From: Acidobacteriaceae bacterium
Lineage (GTDB): Bacteria; Acidobacteriota; Terriglobia; Terriglobales; Acidobacteriaceae
Reading direction: 5' to 3'
DNA: 64,000 bases
Assembly (NCBI GenBank): GCA_025355505.1
Contig: JANXZM010000077.1
Span: forward strand, 1-64,000
Part shown: positions 26,576-35,126 of the stretch, piece after piece
Position numbering within the stretch: position 1 is the first letter of the stretch
Layout: each line of letters opens with the position of its first letter
Program-made: the position numbers and the translations under genes
The notes under the pieces: generated by a model
The model's database searches: none
What the model was told of the DNA's origin: nothing
What the model saw: only the letters and a program-made list of their open reading frames with translations

Positions 26576-27535
26576 CTAGACCGGCACCGGTAGGCTCTCT
26601 ACGATCTCGCGGAGCACTTGCTCGGCCTGCTCGGATTTTTTCAGGGTGGAAGTGTAGAGCGAACTTACTACTACGCGGTGAGCGAAGACGGAGACGACCA
26701 GGGGCTTGAAATCTTCGGGCGTGCAGTAATCGCGGCCTTCGAGAAACGCCATAGCCTGGGCTGCGCGGTAGAGCATTTGCGAGCCTCGGGGAGAAACTCC
26801 GAGGGAGAGATACTCGGACTCGCGGGTCTTTGCGACGATGTTGAGCATGTAGGTGATGAGCGATTCATCCACGTGAACTTGGGCCACGGCTTGCTGAATT
26901 TCGACTACGTCGGCGGCGTTGAGTACGGGGCGCAGGTTGTCGAGTTGGGCGGCGCCGGCTTCGGAGCGCAGGATCTCGCGCTCGGCGTTGCCTTCGGGAT
27001 ATCCCATGCGAATTCGCATCAGGAAACGATCGAGTTGGGACTCGGGCAAAGGATAAGTGCCGTGGTGCTCGATGGGATTCTGCGTGGCGATGACTAGAAA
27101 AGGTTGCGGCAGCGCGTAGGAATGCGCGTCGATGGTGACTTGGCCCTCGTTCATGGCTTCGAGCAGGGCGGACTGCGTTTTCGGAGTGGTGCGGTTAATT
27201 TCGTCGGCTAGCAGAACGTTGGCAAAGACTGGCCCACGCTTGAATTCAAATTTTTGATCGATGGCGGAGTAGATCGAGATGCCCAGCACGTCGGAGGGCA
27301 ACATGTCGCTGGTGAACTGGATGCGCTGGAAGGTGCAGTCGATGGCGCGGGCCAGGGCCTGGCCAAGCGTGGTCTTGCCGACGCCGGGGACGCCCTCGAT
27401 CAGCAAATGGCCCTTGGCGAAAATGGAAACCAGGGCCAGGCGGAGGACGTCGTCTTTACCGCGGATGACGCGGCGCAGACTGTTCTCGAGTTCCGCGGCG
27501 CGGCGAGAGGTTGCTACCAGAGTTTCGGGAGCCAT
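26576..27535 (-). CDS. MoxR-family AAA+ ATPase
   Basis: About 319 residues from the ATG at 27535 (MAPETLVATSRR). The GTG at 27586 would run into a dispersed repeat and is not preferred. Walker A is GVPGVGKTT, Walker B VLLADEINR, and sensor 1 lies in IATQNPIE. MoxR ATPases act as chaperones that mature metal-cofactor or VWA-domain proteins, typically encoded next to DUF58 and VWA genes. No such partners are adjacent here, since the downstream side is occupied by the ASH gene inserted through a duplication. Confidence 0.92.
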   Translation of the reverse strand: MAPETLVATSRRAAELENSLRRVIRGKDDVLRLALVSIFAKGHLLIEGVPGVGKTTLGQALARAIDCTFQRIQFTSDMLPSDVLGISIYSAIDQKFEFKRGPVFANVLLADEINRTTPKTQSALLEAMNEGQVTIDAHSYALPQPFLVIATQNPIEHHGTYPLPESQLDRFLMRIRMGYPEGNAEREILRSEAGAAQLDNLRPVLNAADVVEIQQAVAQVHVDESLITYMLNIVAKTRESEYLSLGVSPRGSQMLYRAAQAMAFLEGRDYCTPEDFKPLVVSVFAHRVVVSSLYTSTLKKSEQAEQVLREIVESLPVPV

Positions 27536-27636
27536 TGTTGCCGATTCTACTATGCGCTTGCCGGAGTTAGCGGTTACCAATGTCACAGGAAAGTTCTCAG
27601 TTCCCGGTTCTCAGTTCTCAGTAAGAACAAACCTGC

Positions 27637-28002
27637 TTACGCCGCGCGGCTTTTGATTGAGGCGATGAGTCCATTCAGGACTCTGCCTAGTTCGTCGGCT
27701 GTTGCCAGCAGTTCGTCCGCCTTGGCCGGTTGGATGTATTTCAGGTTTCTGGCGATGAGAAGCTGAGTCTCGATTTCAACCAGAGAGCCGCGTGCCTGAC
27801 TCAGAAAGTGATGAAACTCCTTTTGCGAGAAACGAGCCTGCCCTTCCGCAATGTTACTTGGTACAGAAACGGAGGCTCGCCGCAATTGATTGGTAAGTCC
27901 GTATCGTTCCTCGCTCGGAAACCGCTGAGTCGAATCGTAGATTTCGGTGACGAATTTCATGGCTTTCTGCCACGCGATCAGATCACGATAAGAACGGCCC
28001 AT
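27637..28002 (-). CDS. Four-helix-bundle protein (23S rRNA IVP family)
   Basis: A 121-residue protein with the sequence pattern of the family first described as 23S rRNA intervening-sequence protein (DLIAWQKAMKFVTEIY; SEERYGLTNQLRRASVSVPSN; LIARNLKYI). GGAGG lies 4 bases before the ATG at 28002, which selects this start over the one at 28023. Members form pentameric bundles of unknown role and occur widely. No 23S rRNA is present here. Confidence 0.88.
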   Translation of the reverse strand: MGRSYRDLIAWQKAMKFVTEIYDSTQRFPSEERYGLTNQLRRASVSVPSNIAEGQARFSQKEFHHFLSQARGSLVEIETQLLIARNLKYIQPAKADELLATADELGRVLNGLIASIKSRAA

Positions 28003-28097
28003 AGTGCCTCCAAAGAAGCACATTGTGGAACTGTCATGGCAAAAAAACTGTGACCTGCAACCGAACAGACTGTTCGGTTTTACTGAGAACCGGGAAC

Positions 28098-28964
28098 TTA
28101 CTGGGTAAACTCCGCCGGCCTTCCCGTCAGCCGCTCGATTCGTTTCGCGGTCGGCGGATGGGTCGAGAACAGGTTGCCGAAACTAGCTCTGCCAAGGAAC
28201 GGCGCGATGATGAAAAGATGCGCGGTGGATGGTGTCGCTACCAGCGGACGCTGGCGGGAATAGGCGTCGATTTTTGCCAGAGCGCTGGCGAGCGCGTAGG
28301 GATTGCCGGTCCAGTGGGCTCCGGTGTCGTCGGCGCCGTATTCGCGGGAGCGCGAAACGGCGAGCTGTATGAGCATGGCTGCGAATGGGGCGAGGAAGAT
28401 CATGGCAATGGCTGCGATGCCACCACCACCGTCGCGATCTTCGCGGTTGCCTCGCATGCCGCCAAAGATCATGCCCCACTTCGCGATGGACGCGAGATAG
28501 GTGATAGCGCCGGCTAAGGTGGCGGCGATCGAACTGATGAGGATGTCGCGATTGCGGACGTGGCCAAGTTCATGGGCCAGCACGCCTTCGAGTTCGTCGT
28601 CGGTGAGCAGTCCGAGAATGCCTTGGGTTACGGCGACGGAGGCGTGGTTCGGATTGCGTCCGGTGGCGAAGGCGTTGGGCGAATCGCTCGGGATGAGGTA
28701 AACCTTGGGCATGGGCAGGCTGACTTTTTGAGCCAGGCGCTCGACGATGTTGAAAACGCGCGGCAGATCGTCGCGGCCGACGGGCTGGGCGCGGTAGGTG
28801 GCGAGCGCGATCTTATCGGAAAAGAAATAGGAAACGAAATTCATGAGGGCGGCGAAGGCAAGCGCCATCAGCATTCCGCGCTGGCCGCCGAAAGCACGGC
28901 CGGCCAGCATGAGCAGCAGCGTCATGACGGTGAGCAGGAGCGTGGTTTTGAATATATTGCTCAT
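28098..28964 (-). CDS. htpX: HtpX-type membrane metalloprotease
   Basis: A 288-residue M48 protease. Two N-terminal membrane helices (about 5-50) and two after the active site surround the zinc site HELGHVRNRD, with the third ligand Glu in SREYGADDTG. HtpX degrades misfolded membrane proteins at the inner membrane. A Met-rich GMRGNREDRDGGGG loop is in the cytoplasmic insertion. It is a single gene; its 3' end lies beside a GGGAACTTACTG repeat. Confidence 0.95.
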   Translation of the reverse strand: MSNIFKTTLLLTVMTLLLMLAGRAFGGQRGMLMALAFAALMNFVSYFFSDKIALATYRAQPVGRDDLPRVFNIVERLAQKVSLPMPKVYLIPSDSPNAFATGRNPNHASVAVTQGILGLLTDDELEGVLAHELGHVRNRDILISSIAATLAGAITYLASIAKWGMIFGGMRGNREDRDGGGGIAAIAMIFLAPFAAMLIQLAVSRSREYGADDTGAHWTGNPYALASALAKIDAYSRQRPLVATPSTAHLFIIAPFLGRASFGNLFSTHPPTAKRIERLTGRPAEFTQ

Positions 28965-29116
28965 GGTGTTGCCTCAGTGTTGTTGGTTCGATCGATTAGA
29001 TGCCGGACGCCGGCATTTGGGTTCTGGGGCGTAGCCGCTGGTGGAGGGACGGGCGTCCTCGCGCGTCCAAGCCGCTCACGGCTCGGCACCTTGCTAGTGG
29101 TCAAAGCAACTCTGGG

Positions 29117-30433
29117 CTATCCCTGCCGCTTCAGCGCCCGCTCCAGTGTTTGGTCGAGGGCGGCTCTGGCCTTTTCGTAGTCCGCGGGAGCGATCTTGCC
29201 TTGTTTTCGTTCCACCTCGAGTTGGAACATTTCTTCTTTGAGTACTTCGAGCAGCATCGATGATTTTGCCACCGGAGCGCTGGTTGCGGGCACCGTCGCG
29301 GTTGGCCCGGTTGGATGGAGGGCTGCACCGTAGCCGGCGGTGGCGGCAACAGGCCTGGCAGCGGAGGTCGCGGCGCCTGGTACAACGGGTGGCCGTTTCG
29401 TCACTATCCATCCGCCGATGGCGAGCAGCACGGCAAATCCGACGAGGATGGGCCAGCGGTATTGCTGCAGAGCATCGGGAGCGTCGATGGGGACGCCGAG
29501 TCCGCCGCCGGGGCGAGTGTCGCCTCGCTGCTGCTGATCCTGCTGTTGGGCCGCGCCCGAGGCGGTTTCTCCGGGCGACTCGGTGATCACTCCGTTGCCC
29601 TTAAGGGTGAAGGCGAGCGACTGGCCGGCCTTGGTCTGTTGCGCGACTTGCACGTTGGAGTCGCCCTGTCCGGGATTCTGAACCGGCTGGAAGCTGGCGG
29701 GATTCGCGGCCGTGAACTGCATTGTCTTGGGAAGAACGACGACCAGGTGCTCGGAGGCATAGAGCGGCTTGGGATCGATCTTGATCTCGCCGGGGTAGGG
29801 CAGGGTGAACTCCAGCTGAAACTGCGTTTCTCCGGGACGGAGCGGGAAGGCGATGGCGTAGCGGTTTTTCTCGGCCTGGGGCGCGGCTTCGGCGGCAATC
29901 GGCTTGCCGTTCGGGGCGCGGGCCTGTACTTGTTCAATCTTTGCGCCAGGAGGCAGGAAGAATTCGAAGTTGTGATCGTTCATCTGCGTCTTCGCTGGGG
30001 ACGAGGTGTTATTGACGACGAACAGGCGCACGCCCTGCATAGTTCCGCTGTCAGCCTGGATGCGAATGACGTCGGCGGTCACGTTGAGGCCGGCGACTTT
30101 GGTGGCCACGTCATACACCTTGACGTCGACCGAGTTGGTGCCGGGAGGCGCCATCTGATGATAAGTAACTCCCTGATGGACGGCGCGGATGAGGTGGGGC
30201 CCGGGACCATCGGTGAGATTGAAGCTGAATTTTCCGCTGCTGTCGACCTTGGCGCTGGCGGCCACGTCCATGCCGTTGCTGAGGTTGATGAGAATGACTT
30301 CATCGCCGGCGGCGGGTTTGTTGGTGGTGCCGTTGGTGACGGTGCCGGAGAGGGTGGAATCCTGCGCGATGGCTGAGCCGAGGGTCAGCGCGAAGACCGC
30401 GGCTAGTAAGGCGGAATTTGCTAGTTTGGTCAA
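29117..30433 (-). CDS. Membrane-anchored carboxypeptidase-regulatory-like protein of the ccm region
   Basis: It starts at a TTG with AAGGAG six bases upstream. A signal peptide (MTKLANSALLAAVFALTLGSAIA) leads a carboxypeptidase-regulatory-like beta domain (25-100), a beta-rich middle, a Gln-rich linker, one membrane helix (about 330-347) and a cytoplasmic coiled-coil tail (LLEVLKEEMFQLEVERKQGK). The tail resembles that of the small ccmI-like protein encoded at 31450-31731. It lies downstream of the ccmFH cluster, so a role in cytochrome c assembly is possible but unproven. Confidence 0.75.
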   Translation of the reverse strand: MTKLANSALLAAVFALTLGSAIAQDSTLSGTVTNGTTNKPAAGDEVILINLSNGMDVAASAKVDSSGKFSFNLTDGPGPHLIRAVHQGVTYHQMAPPGTNSVDVKVYDVATKVAGLNVTADVIRIQADSGTMQGVRLFVVNNTSSPAKTQMNDHNFEFFLPPGAKIEQVQARAPNGKPIAAEAAPQAEKNRYAIAFPLRPGETQFQLEFTLPYPGEIKIDPKPLYASEHLVVVLPKTMQFTAANPASFQPVQNPGQGDSNVQVAQQTKAGQSLAFTLKGNGVITESPGETASGAAQQQDQQQRGDTRPGGGLGVPIDAPDALQQYRWPILVGFAVLLAIGGWIVTKRPPVVPGAATSAARPVAATAGYGAALHPTGPTATVPATSAPVAKSSMLLEVLKEEMFQLEVERKQGKIAPADYEKARAALDQTLERALKRQG

Positions 30434-30457
30434 AAGAACTCCTTATTTCGTACCGAT

Positions 30458-30699
30458 CTAATCCCAGCATGCATCAGTCCCCGAGGGTCTTGTCATCCAC
30501 TCGCTGGCCGTACCATCGAGTTTCCTGTCGAGAACTTCTCTGGTCTTCACGCGAATACCGTCCTTATTGGCGAGATAGACATTCCGATACCTGCCCGTGA
30601 GCAGCGTGGCCGCCGAGCCGAACTGGAAGAGCTCTGAGCTGTTACGGCTCCCGGCCAGCAACTGACGAACATTAGAAAAAAGGCCACGCCCTTTGTCAT
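30458..30699 (-). pseudogene. Remnant of a small secreted protein gene
   Basis: The ATG at 30699 gives a signal-peptide-like start (MTKGVAFFLMFVSCWPGAVTA) and then loses sense. A different frame continues SSELFQFGSAATLLTG through REVLDRKLDGTASEWMTRPS to a stop at 30458. The simplest reading is one gene split by a frameshift. It lies between a higA gene and the carboxypeptidase-regulatory-like gene. Confidence 0.4.
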
Positions 30700-30772
30700 G
30701 CAGGTCCTCGATCGGTGTTTGTAGCGGAGAGGAACATGAGAAGACTTTCGCATGTTGACACGCGTGGCTGCC

Positions 30773-31078
30773 TCACTGTGCGTGGAGTTCGTGGAGCATG
30801 TGCTGGCGTCGGACCTTGATTTTGCTCTCGTCCTTGCGGGCCCGTGCGAGATCGTAAGCAAGCTGCATCCGTAACCAGGTCTCGGGCGTGCTGCCAAAGG
30901 CCTTCGAGAGCCGAATTGCCATCTCGGGGCTGATACCCGACTTGCCATGAATGACGTTGTTGAGCGTTTGCCGGCTGACGCCGAGAACCTCCGCTCCCTC
31001 GGTTACGGACAAGCCCAAAGCCTCAAGGCACGCGGTTCGAATACTGCGTCCGGGGTGTGGTGGGTTCTTCATCGGCAT
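30773..31078 (-). CDS. higA: HigA-type antitoxin
   Basis: A 101-residue XRE helix-turn-helix protein with the HigA signature: HPGRSIRTACLEALGLSVTE and SRQTLNNVIHGKSGISPEMAIRL. It follows higB by 26 bases, in the toxin-first order typical of higBA. AGGAG lies 9 bases before its ATG. It should neutralise HigB and repress the operon. Confidence 0.92.
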   Translation of the reverse strand: MPMKNPPHPGRSIRTACLEALGLSVTEGAEVLGVSRQTLNNVIHGKSGISPEMAIRLSKAFGSTPETWLRMQLAYDLARARKDESKIKVRRQHMLHELHAQ

Positions 31079-31104
31079 GGTGTTGCACTCCTAATTATTC
31101 TTGC

Positions 31105-31383
31105 TCAATGGTAATCCGTCAGTTCAACGTCCAACGCATCCACACCCTCAAAGCGGAAAACAATGCGCCAATTGGCTCGCACGGTGACCGACCAAAAACC
31201 CTTCAGGGCGCCTTTCAGCGGGTGCAAGCGATAACCGGGAAGGTTCATGGCTTGCGGCGTTTCCGCTTCGTCCAGCCGGGCGAGAATGTCTTCAAGCGTC
31301 TCGACCATGTCGGGCCTTATTCCGCCGCGGTGGTCGCGCTCGTAAAGCCGTTTAAGGCCGCGATGCTTAAAACTCCTGATCAT
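31105..31383 (-). CDS. higB: HigB-type RelE-fold mRNA interferase toxin
   Basis: A 92-residue RelE/ParE superfamily toxin. Conserved stretches are FKHRGLKRLYERDHRGGI, LPGYRLHPLKGALKGFWSV and NWRIVFRFEG. The Arg and Lys in the central strands are the usual ribosome-dependent cleavage residues. It precedes higA. The module is wedged between the ccmI-like gene and the remnant upstream of the carboxypeptidase-regulatory-like gene. Confidence 0.92.
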   Translation of the reverse strand: MIRSFKHRGLKRLYERDHRGGIRPDMVETLEDILARLDEAETPQAMNLPGYRLHPLKGALKGFWSVTVRANWRIVFRFEGVDALDVELTDYH

Positions 31384-31449
31384 TAAGGGTACACTGTAAA
31401 GTGTCCATTGTCACTTGTCACATCTCGCTTCCTGGCAGACTTCCGCAAC

Positions 31450-31731
31450 CTACGCGATCTGCCCGGCGGCCTGCTCCAATCGCGTGATCTCGGCCATGAT
31501 GGCGGCCGCTTCGTCTTCGAGCGAGGCGCGCATGGATTGATAGTCCACGTCAGCCACCTTGCCGGCTTTGTATTCAAAATTCAGATCGCGCAGGTTTTCG
31601 TAGACCGCTTCCTTGCGCTCGCGGAGATAGCCGAGGCGCGTTTTTTCCTCTCCGGCGTAGACTTCGCCGGGAAAGAAGAAGACGTAATAAAGAGCGGCGG
31701 CGGTGACGATGGAGCAGACGAAGAGAATCAT
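31450..31731 (-). CDS. Short CcmI-like protein
   Basis: A 93-residue protein with one N-terminal membrane helix (MILFVCSIVTAAALYYVFFF) and a cytoplasmic coiled coil of about 60 residues (LRERKEAVYENLRDLNFEYK). This matches the membrane-coiled-coil part of CcmI but has no TPR domain. It follows ccmH, consistent with a role in presenting apocytochrome to the heme lyase. The name is inferred from location and fold. Confidence 0.7.
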   Translation of the reverse strand: MILFVCSIVTAAALYYVFFFPGEVYAGEEKTRLGYLRERKEAVYENLRDLNFEYKAGKVADVDYQSMRASLEDEAAAIMAEITRLEQAAGQIA

Positions 31732-31810
31732 CGGCCGGTCTCCTTATCCCTAACGTCATTATCAGATCGCGGCTTTTCGCGGACAAGAGTGTCCGCGCTA
31801 CACTGAATCG

Positions 31811-32275
31811 TCATAGGTCGGTCTCCTTGCGGGCCTTCTGGCGGAGTTCGTCGAGTTCGCTGCCTTGCGGGATGGCGATGCCATCGGCGAGAGCGGGTGC
31901 GGGCCGGTTCTTCCACGAGTGCACGACGTAAACGACGAAGGTGATGCCGAACGCCAACGCGACGAAGGGCATGATCCAAGCCACACGATTGAAGCCGGTG
32001 GCGGTGGGCGCGGCCATCACGGTCGGTCCGTATTCCTGCACGAAGCCTTGCAGAATGAGGTCGTCGTTATTATTGTCGCCTTTATCGAGCGCGGCCAGGA
32101 GTTGGTTGCGCATTTTGTCGGAGGACTGGCAGCCGACATGATTGCATTCGAGCAATACCTGGCTGCATCCGCAGGTGCACATCATGCGGTGGCCGAGGTC
32201 CTTGAAGCGCGCGGAATCGTCGCCGGCGCCCATGAAGAGGAAGACGGCGGCGGTGAGGATGAGGGCGTGGAGCAT
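31811..32275 (-). CDS. ccmH: CcmH-type cytochrome c maturation protein with CxCxC motif
   Basis: About 154 residues from the ATG at 32275. The open frame extends further upstream, but through repeat sequence. An N-terminal signal anchor (LHALILTAAVFLFMGAG) precedes the redox motif MCTCGCSQVLLECNHVGC, which differs from the LRCxxCQ of proteobacterial CcmH. A second membrane helix follows (VAWIMPFVALAFGITFVVYVV). It reduces the heme-binding cysteines of apocytochrome c in the periplasm. It lies between ccmF and a ccmI-like gene. Confidence 0.85.
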   Translation of the reverse strand: MLHALILTAAVFLFMGAGDDSARFKDLGHRMMCTCGCSQVLLECNHVGCQSSDKMRNQLLAALDKGDNNNDDLILQGFVQEYGPTVMAAPTATGFNRVAWIMPFVALAFGITFVVYVVHSWKNRPAPALADGIAIPQGSELDELRQKARKETDL

Positions 32276-32402
32276 TCGGCGGACCGCTGGGGCTGAAGCC
32301 CGCAGGAATTTAATACGACCAACGCGGCCCTGAAGGGCCGCTCTTCCACGGCGATGTAAACGTTCACTGTGATGTCCGTGATTTCTTTCGCTGTATTTCA
32401 TT

Positions 32403-34442
32403 TCAGTCCACTGCTCCCACCTGCGCCGGAGTCCGAGTGGGCACCGTAGCGGCCACTTGGACGGGCACGGCATTCGGCACGAGCGCGACGATGGTGCCGA
32501 AGACCATGATGATCAGGCCAATCCAAATCCAGGGTACCAGCGGGTTCACGTGTGCCTTAATGATGGGCCGTCCGGTGGTGTCGTTCTTGCCTTCATAGAC
32601 CAGATAGAGGTCGCCGACCAGAAAAAAATCTTCGCGGAAGCTGGGGTAAATGCGGGGCAGTGTCTGCGGCTGTTGGCTGGCTTTATAGAAGCGGCGCTCG
32701 GGATACATGGTGGTAATCTGCTTGCCGCCGCGGAACACGTTGATGATCGCCCATTCGTTGCCATAGTTGGGATTGTCGTCCTGCGTGAAGGACTGGCAGA
32801 CCAGAGTGTAGGGGCCGATGGAGATTTTGTCGCCGAAGCCCATTTCTTTTTCAACTTCTTTATTGAAAGGGGTCCCGAGGATGCCAATGACGACTAACGC
32901 GACGCCGAAGTGGACGATGTAGCCGCCGTAACGGCGAGTATTTCTGTGACAGAGGTGAGCCATGGCGGCGAACAGGTTTTGCCGGGTCTTGGCGGCGATG
33001 ACGCGGCCTCCGCGGAGGAACTCGGAAATGACGGTAAAGATCACCAGTGCCGACAGAACCGCGGCCAACGAGGCGTAAAAATAAGAAGGATCTTCCCAGG
33101 GGCGGACGCCGAATACAATCATCATCACGCCAATGGAAACGGCGCCGATTGCGGGGAACAGGAAATTTCGTTTGAGGCTTTCGATGGAAGTCTTACGCCA
33201 GGCCAGCAGCGGTCCGACGGCGGTGAGCAACATCAGCAGCAAGGCTACCGGAACAATAACGCGGTTGAAAAAGGGCGGCCCGACGGTGACTTTGTGTCCC
33301 TGAACAAATTCAGAAATGATGGGGAAGAAAGTGCCCCACAGTATCGTGAAACAAACGGCCAATAAGAGGACATTGTTGAACAGGAAACTGGATTCGCGCG
33401 AAACCACCGCTTCCAGCTTGTGTTCGGTCTTGAGGTGCGACCGGTTTGCCACCAGGAAAAAGGTACAGACCGCGAGGGTCAACCCTATGAAAACCAGGAA
33501 CCAGGTGCCGATGGAGGATTGCGCGAAAGCGTGCACCGAACTGATCACACCCGAACGCGTGAGGAAGGTTCCGAGCATCGAGAGCAGGAAGGTCGCGAAA
33601 ATGAGCGCCATGTTCCAGACTTTCAGCATGCCGCGTTTTTCCTGCATCATGACGGAATGGAGAAACGCCGTGCCGGTGAGCCATGGCATGAGCGAGGCAT
33701 TTTCGACGGGGTCCCATCCCCAGTAGCCGCCCCATCCGAGGACAGCGTAAGCCCAGTGGGCGCCGAGGAAAACGCCGACCGTGAGGAAGCACCAGGTCAC
33801 CATGGTCCAGCGGCGCGTGATCTGAATCCATTTCTCGCCGGGGTATTTCATGATGAGCGCGCCCAGGGCGAAGGCGAAGGGAACGGTGAAGCCGACGTAT
33901 CCGAGGTACAGCATGGGCGGATGGATGACCATCTCGGGATATTGCAGAAGAGGATTGAGTCCGCTGCCATCCTGGGGGAGCGAGCCCTGCATGATGGCAA
34001 AGGGGTGCGCCGCAAAATTTAGAATCAGCAGAAAGAAAACCTGCACCGAAGCGATCACCACCGAAGCGTACGCAAACAGGCGCTGATCGGTCTTGTAGCG
34101 CAAGCGGAGAACGAATCCGTAGCCGGCCAGGAGCAGCGACCAGAACAGCAGCGAGCCTTCCTGCCCGGACCACAGCACGGCAAACTTATAGGCGGCGGGC
34201 AAGTCGCGGTTACTGTGATGGAAGATGTAGGCGATGGAGAAGTCGTCGTTGAACGCGGACACTACAAGAACGATGCCAGCCAGCAGCACAGCGCCGAAAG
34301 TGGCGATACCGGCGCGGCGCGCGGTCTCACCGACGCGAGCCGAAACGGCATCCTTACCGAATAATGCCAAAAGGCCTGCCAGGAAAGAGTACGCACTCAG
34401 GCCGAGCGCCAGGAGGAGCGCAAAGCTTCCGATTTGAGACAT
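32403..34442 (-). CDS. ccmF: CcmF heme lyase subunit
   Basis: A 679-residue protein with about 15 membrane helices. The WWD heme-handling domain appears as WGGYWGWDPVENASLMPW. Conserved His residues lie in HPPMLYLGYVG and in later periplasmic loops. CcmF with CcmH joins heme to apocytochrome c cysteines on the periplasmic side. Length and features are normal. The ccmABCDE genes are not in the window, although a c-type cytochrome gene is at 53085. Confidence 0.97.
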   Translation of the reverse strand: MSQIGSFALLLALGLSAYSFLAGLLALFGKDAVSARVGETARRAGIATFGAVLLAGIVLVVSAFNDDFSIAYIFHHSNRDLPAAYKFAVLWSGQEGSLLFWSLLLAGYGFVLRLRYKTDQRLFAYASVVIASVQVFFLLILNFAAHPFAIMQGSLPQDGSGLNPLLQYPEMVIHPPMLYLGYVGFTVPFAFALGALIMKYPGEKWIQITRRWTMVTWCFLTVGVFLGAHWAYAVLGWGGYWGWDPVENASLMPWLTGTAFLHSVMMQEKRGMLKVWNMALIFATFLLSMLGTFLTRSGVISSVHAFAQSSIGTWFLVFIGLTLAVCTFFLVANRSHLKTEHKLEAVVSRESSFLFNNVLLLAVCFTILWGTFFPIISEFVQGHKVTVGPPFFNRVIVPVALLLMLLTAVGPLLAWRKTSIESLKRNFLFPAIGAVSIGVMMIVFGVRPWEDPSYFYASLAAVLSALVIFTVISEFLRGGRVIAAKTRQNLFAAMAHLCHRNTRRYGGYIVHFGVALVVIGILGTPFNKEVEKEMGFGDKISIGPYTLVCQSFTQDDNPNYGNEWAIINVFRGGKQITTMYPERRFYKASQQPQTLPRIYPSFREDFFLVGDLYLVYEGKNDTTGRPIIKAHVNPLVPWIWIGLIIMVFGTIVALVPNAVPVQVAATVPTRTPAQVGAVD

Positions 34443-34584
34443 CGCAGGGACCCCTCGGTATCTTTAACAGTATTTTTTCAGAGAAGCGCGTGGTATGCAA
34501 TCCGGCGGACGCCGCGGAAGTGCAGTTTCGTACAGGAATCCAGAGATGCCGGTGGCGTGCCGGGCGCCGCTGGCAAGGCGCTGC

Positions 34585-34965
34585 TTAGCGTGGTTTCTCC
34601 AGCGGGTAGCCCCGTTCGCGCCAATCGCGGATTCCGCCGTCCATGGAGATGACATTGGTGTATCCCATTTTTTGCAGGTTATCGGCTGCCAGCGCGGAGC
34701 GGAAGCCGCCGCCACAATAAAGTACAAGTTCGGTGTGCAGGTCGGGATACTTGCCCTCAATGTCTCGCTCGATGATGCCCCTGCCCAGATGGACGGCTCG
34801 TGGCAGGTGATCGGAGTCGAATTCGCGGTCTTCGCGGACGTCGACCAGAACAAATTTCTCGCCGCGATCAAGCCGGGCTTTGACTTCGTCAACATTAGTT
34901 TCGCGGACGCGCTGCTTGGCGTCTTCGACAATCTTCAGAAAGCGCGGTGGATGCTGATGAGCCAT
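34585..34965 (-). CDS. Rhodanese-domain protein
   Basis: A 126-residue single rhodanese domain. The active-site cysteine is in LVLYCGGGFRSALAADNL and the domain ends MDGGIRDWRERGYPL. It should transfer sulfane sulfur to a thiol acceptor in the cytoplasm. It starts MAHQHPPRFLKIVEDA, with no signal peptide. It is divergent from the SET-domain gene and 142 bases downstream of ccmF. Confidence 0.9.
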   Translation of the reverse strand: MAHQHPPRFLKIVEDAKQRVRETNVDEVKARLDRGEKFVLVDVREDREFDSDHLPRAVHLGRGIIERDIEGKYPDLHTELVLYCGGGFRSALAADNLQKMGYTNVISMDGGIRDWRERGYPLEKPR

Positions 34966-35126
34966 GGCCGCTGGTCTCCCACTGGTTGGTCTTCTTGTTT
35001 ACTCCCAAGAATGATAGCAGGCGGCCGGAGAATGTCTCCTGTTGCTCGATGCCGATCCCGTGGCGGGTGTGCGAAAGACCTCTGCTGCAGATAAAATCGA
35101 ATGACGCTTTATATCAATCGCGATCC

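Noticed and set aside
29315-30376. 353-codon plus-strand frame
   Set aside because: Antisense to the carboxypeptidase-regulatory-like gene. High Gly/Val content results from codon pattern on the other strand.
34585-34965. Rhodanese as part of the ccm operon
   Set aside because: It is 142 bases downstream of ccmF's start on the same strand but is upstream in transcription order with a separate gap. No link to cytochrome maturation can be shown.
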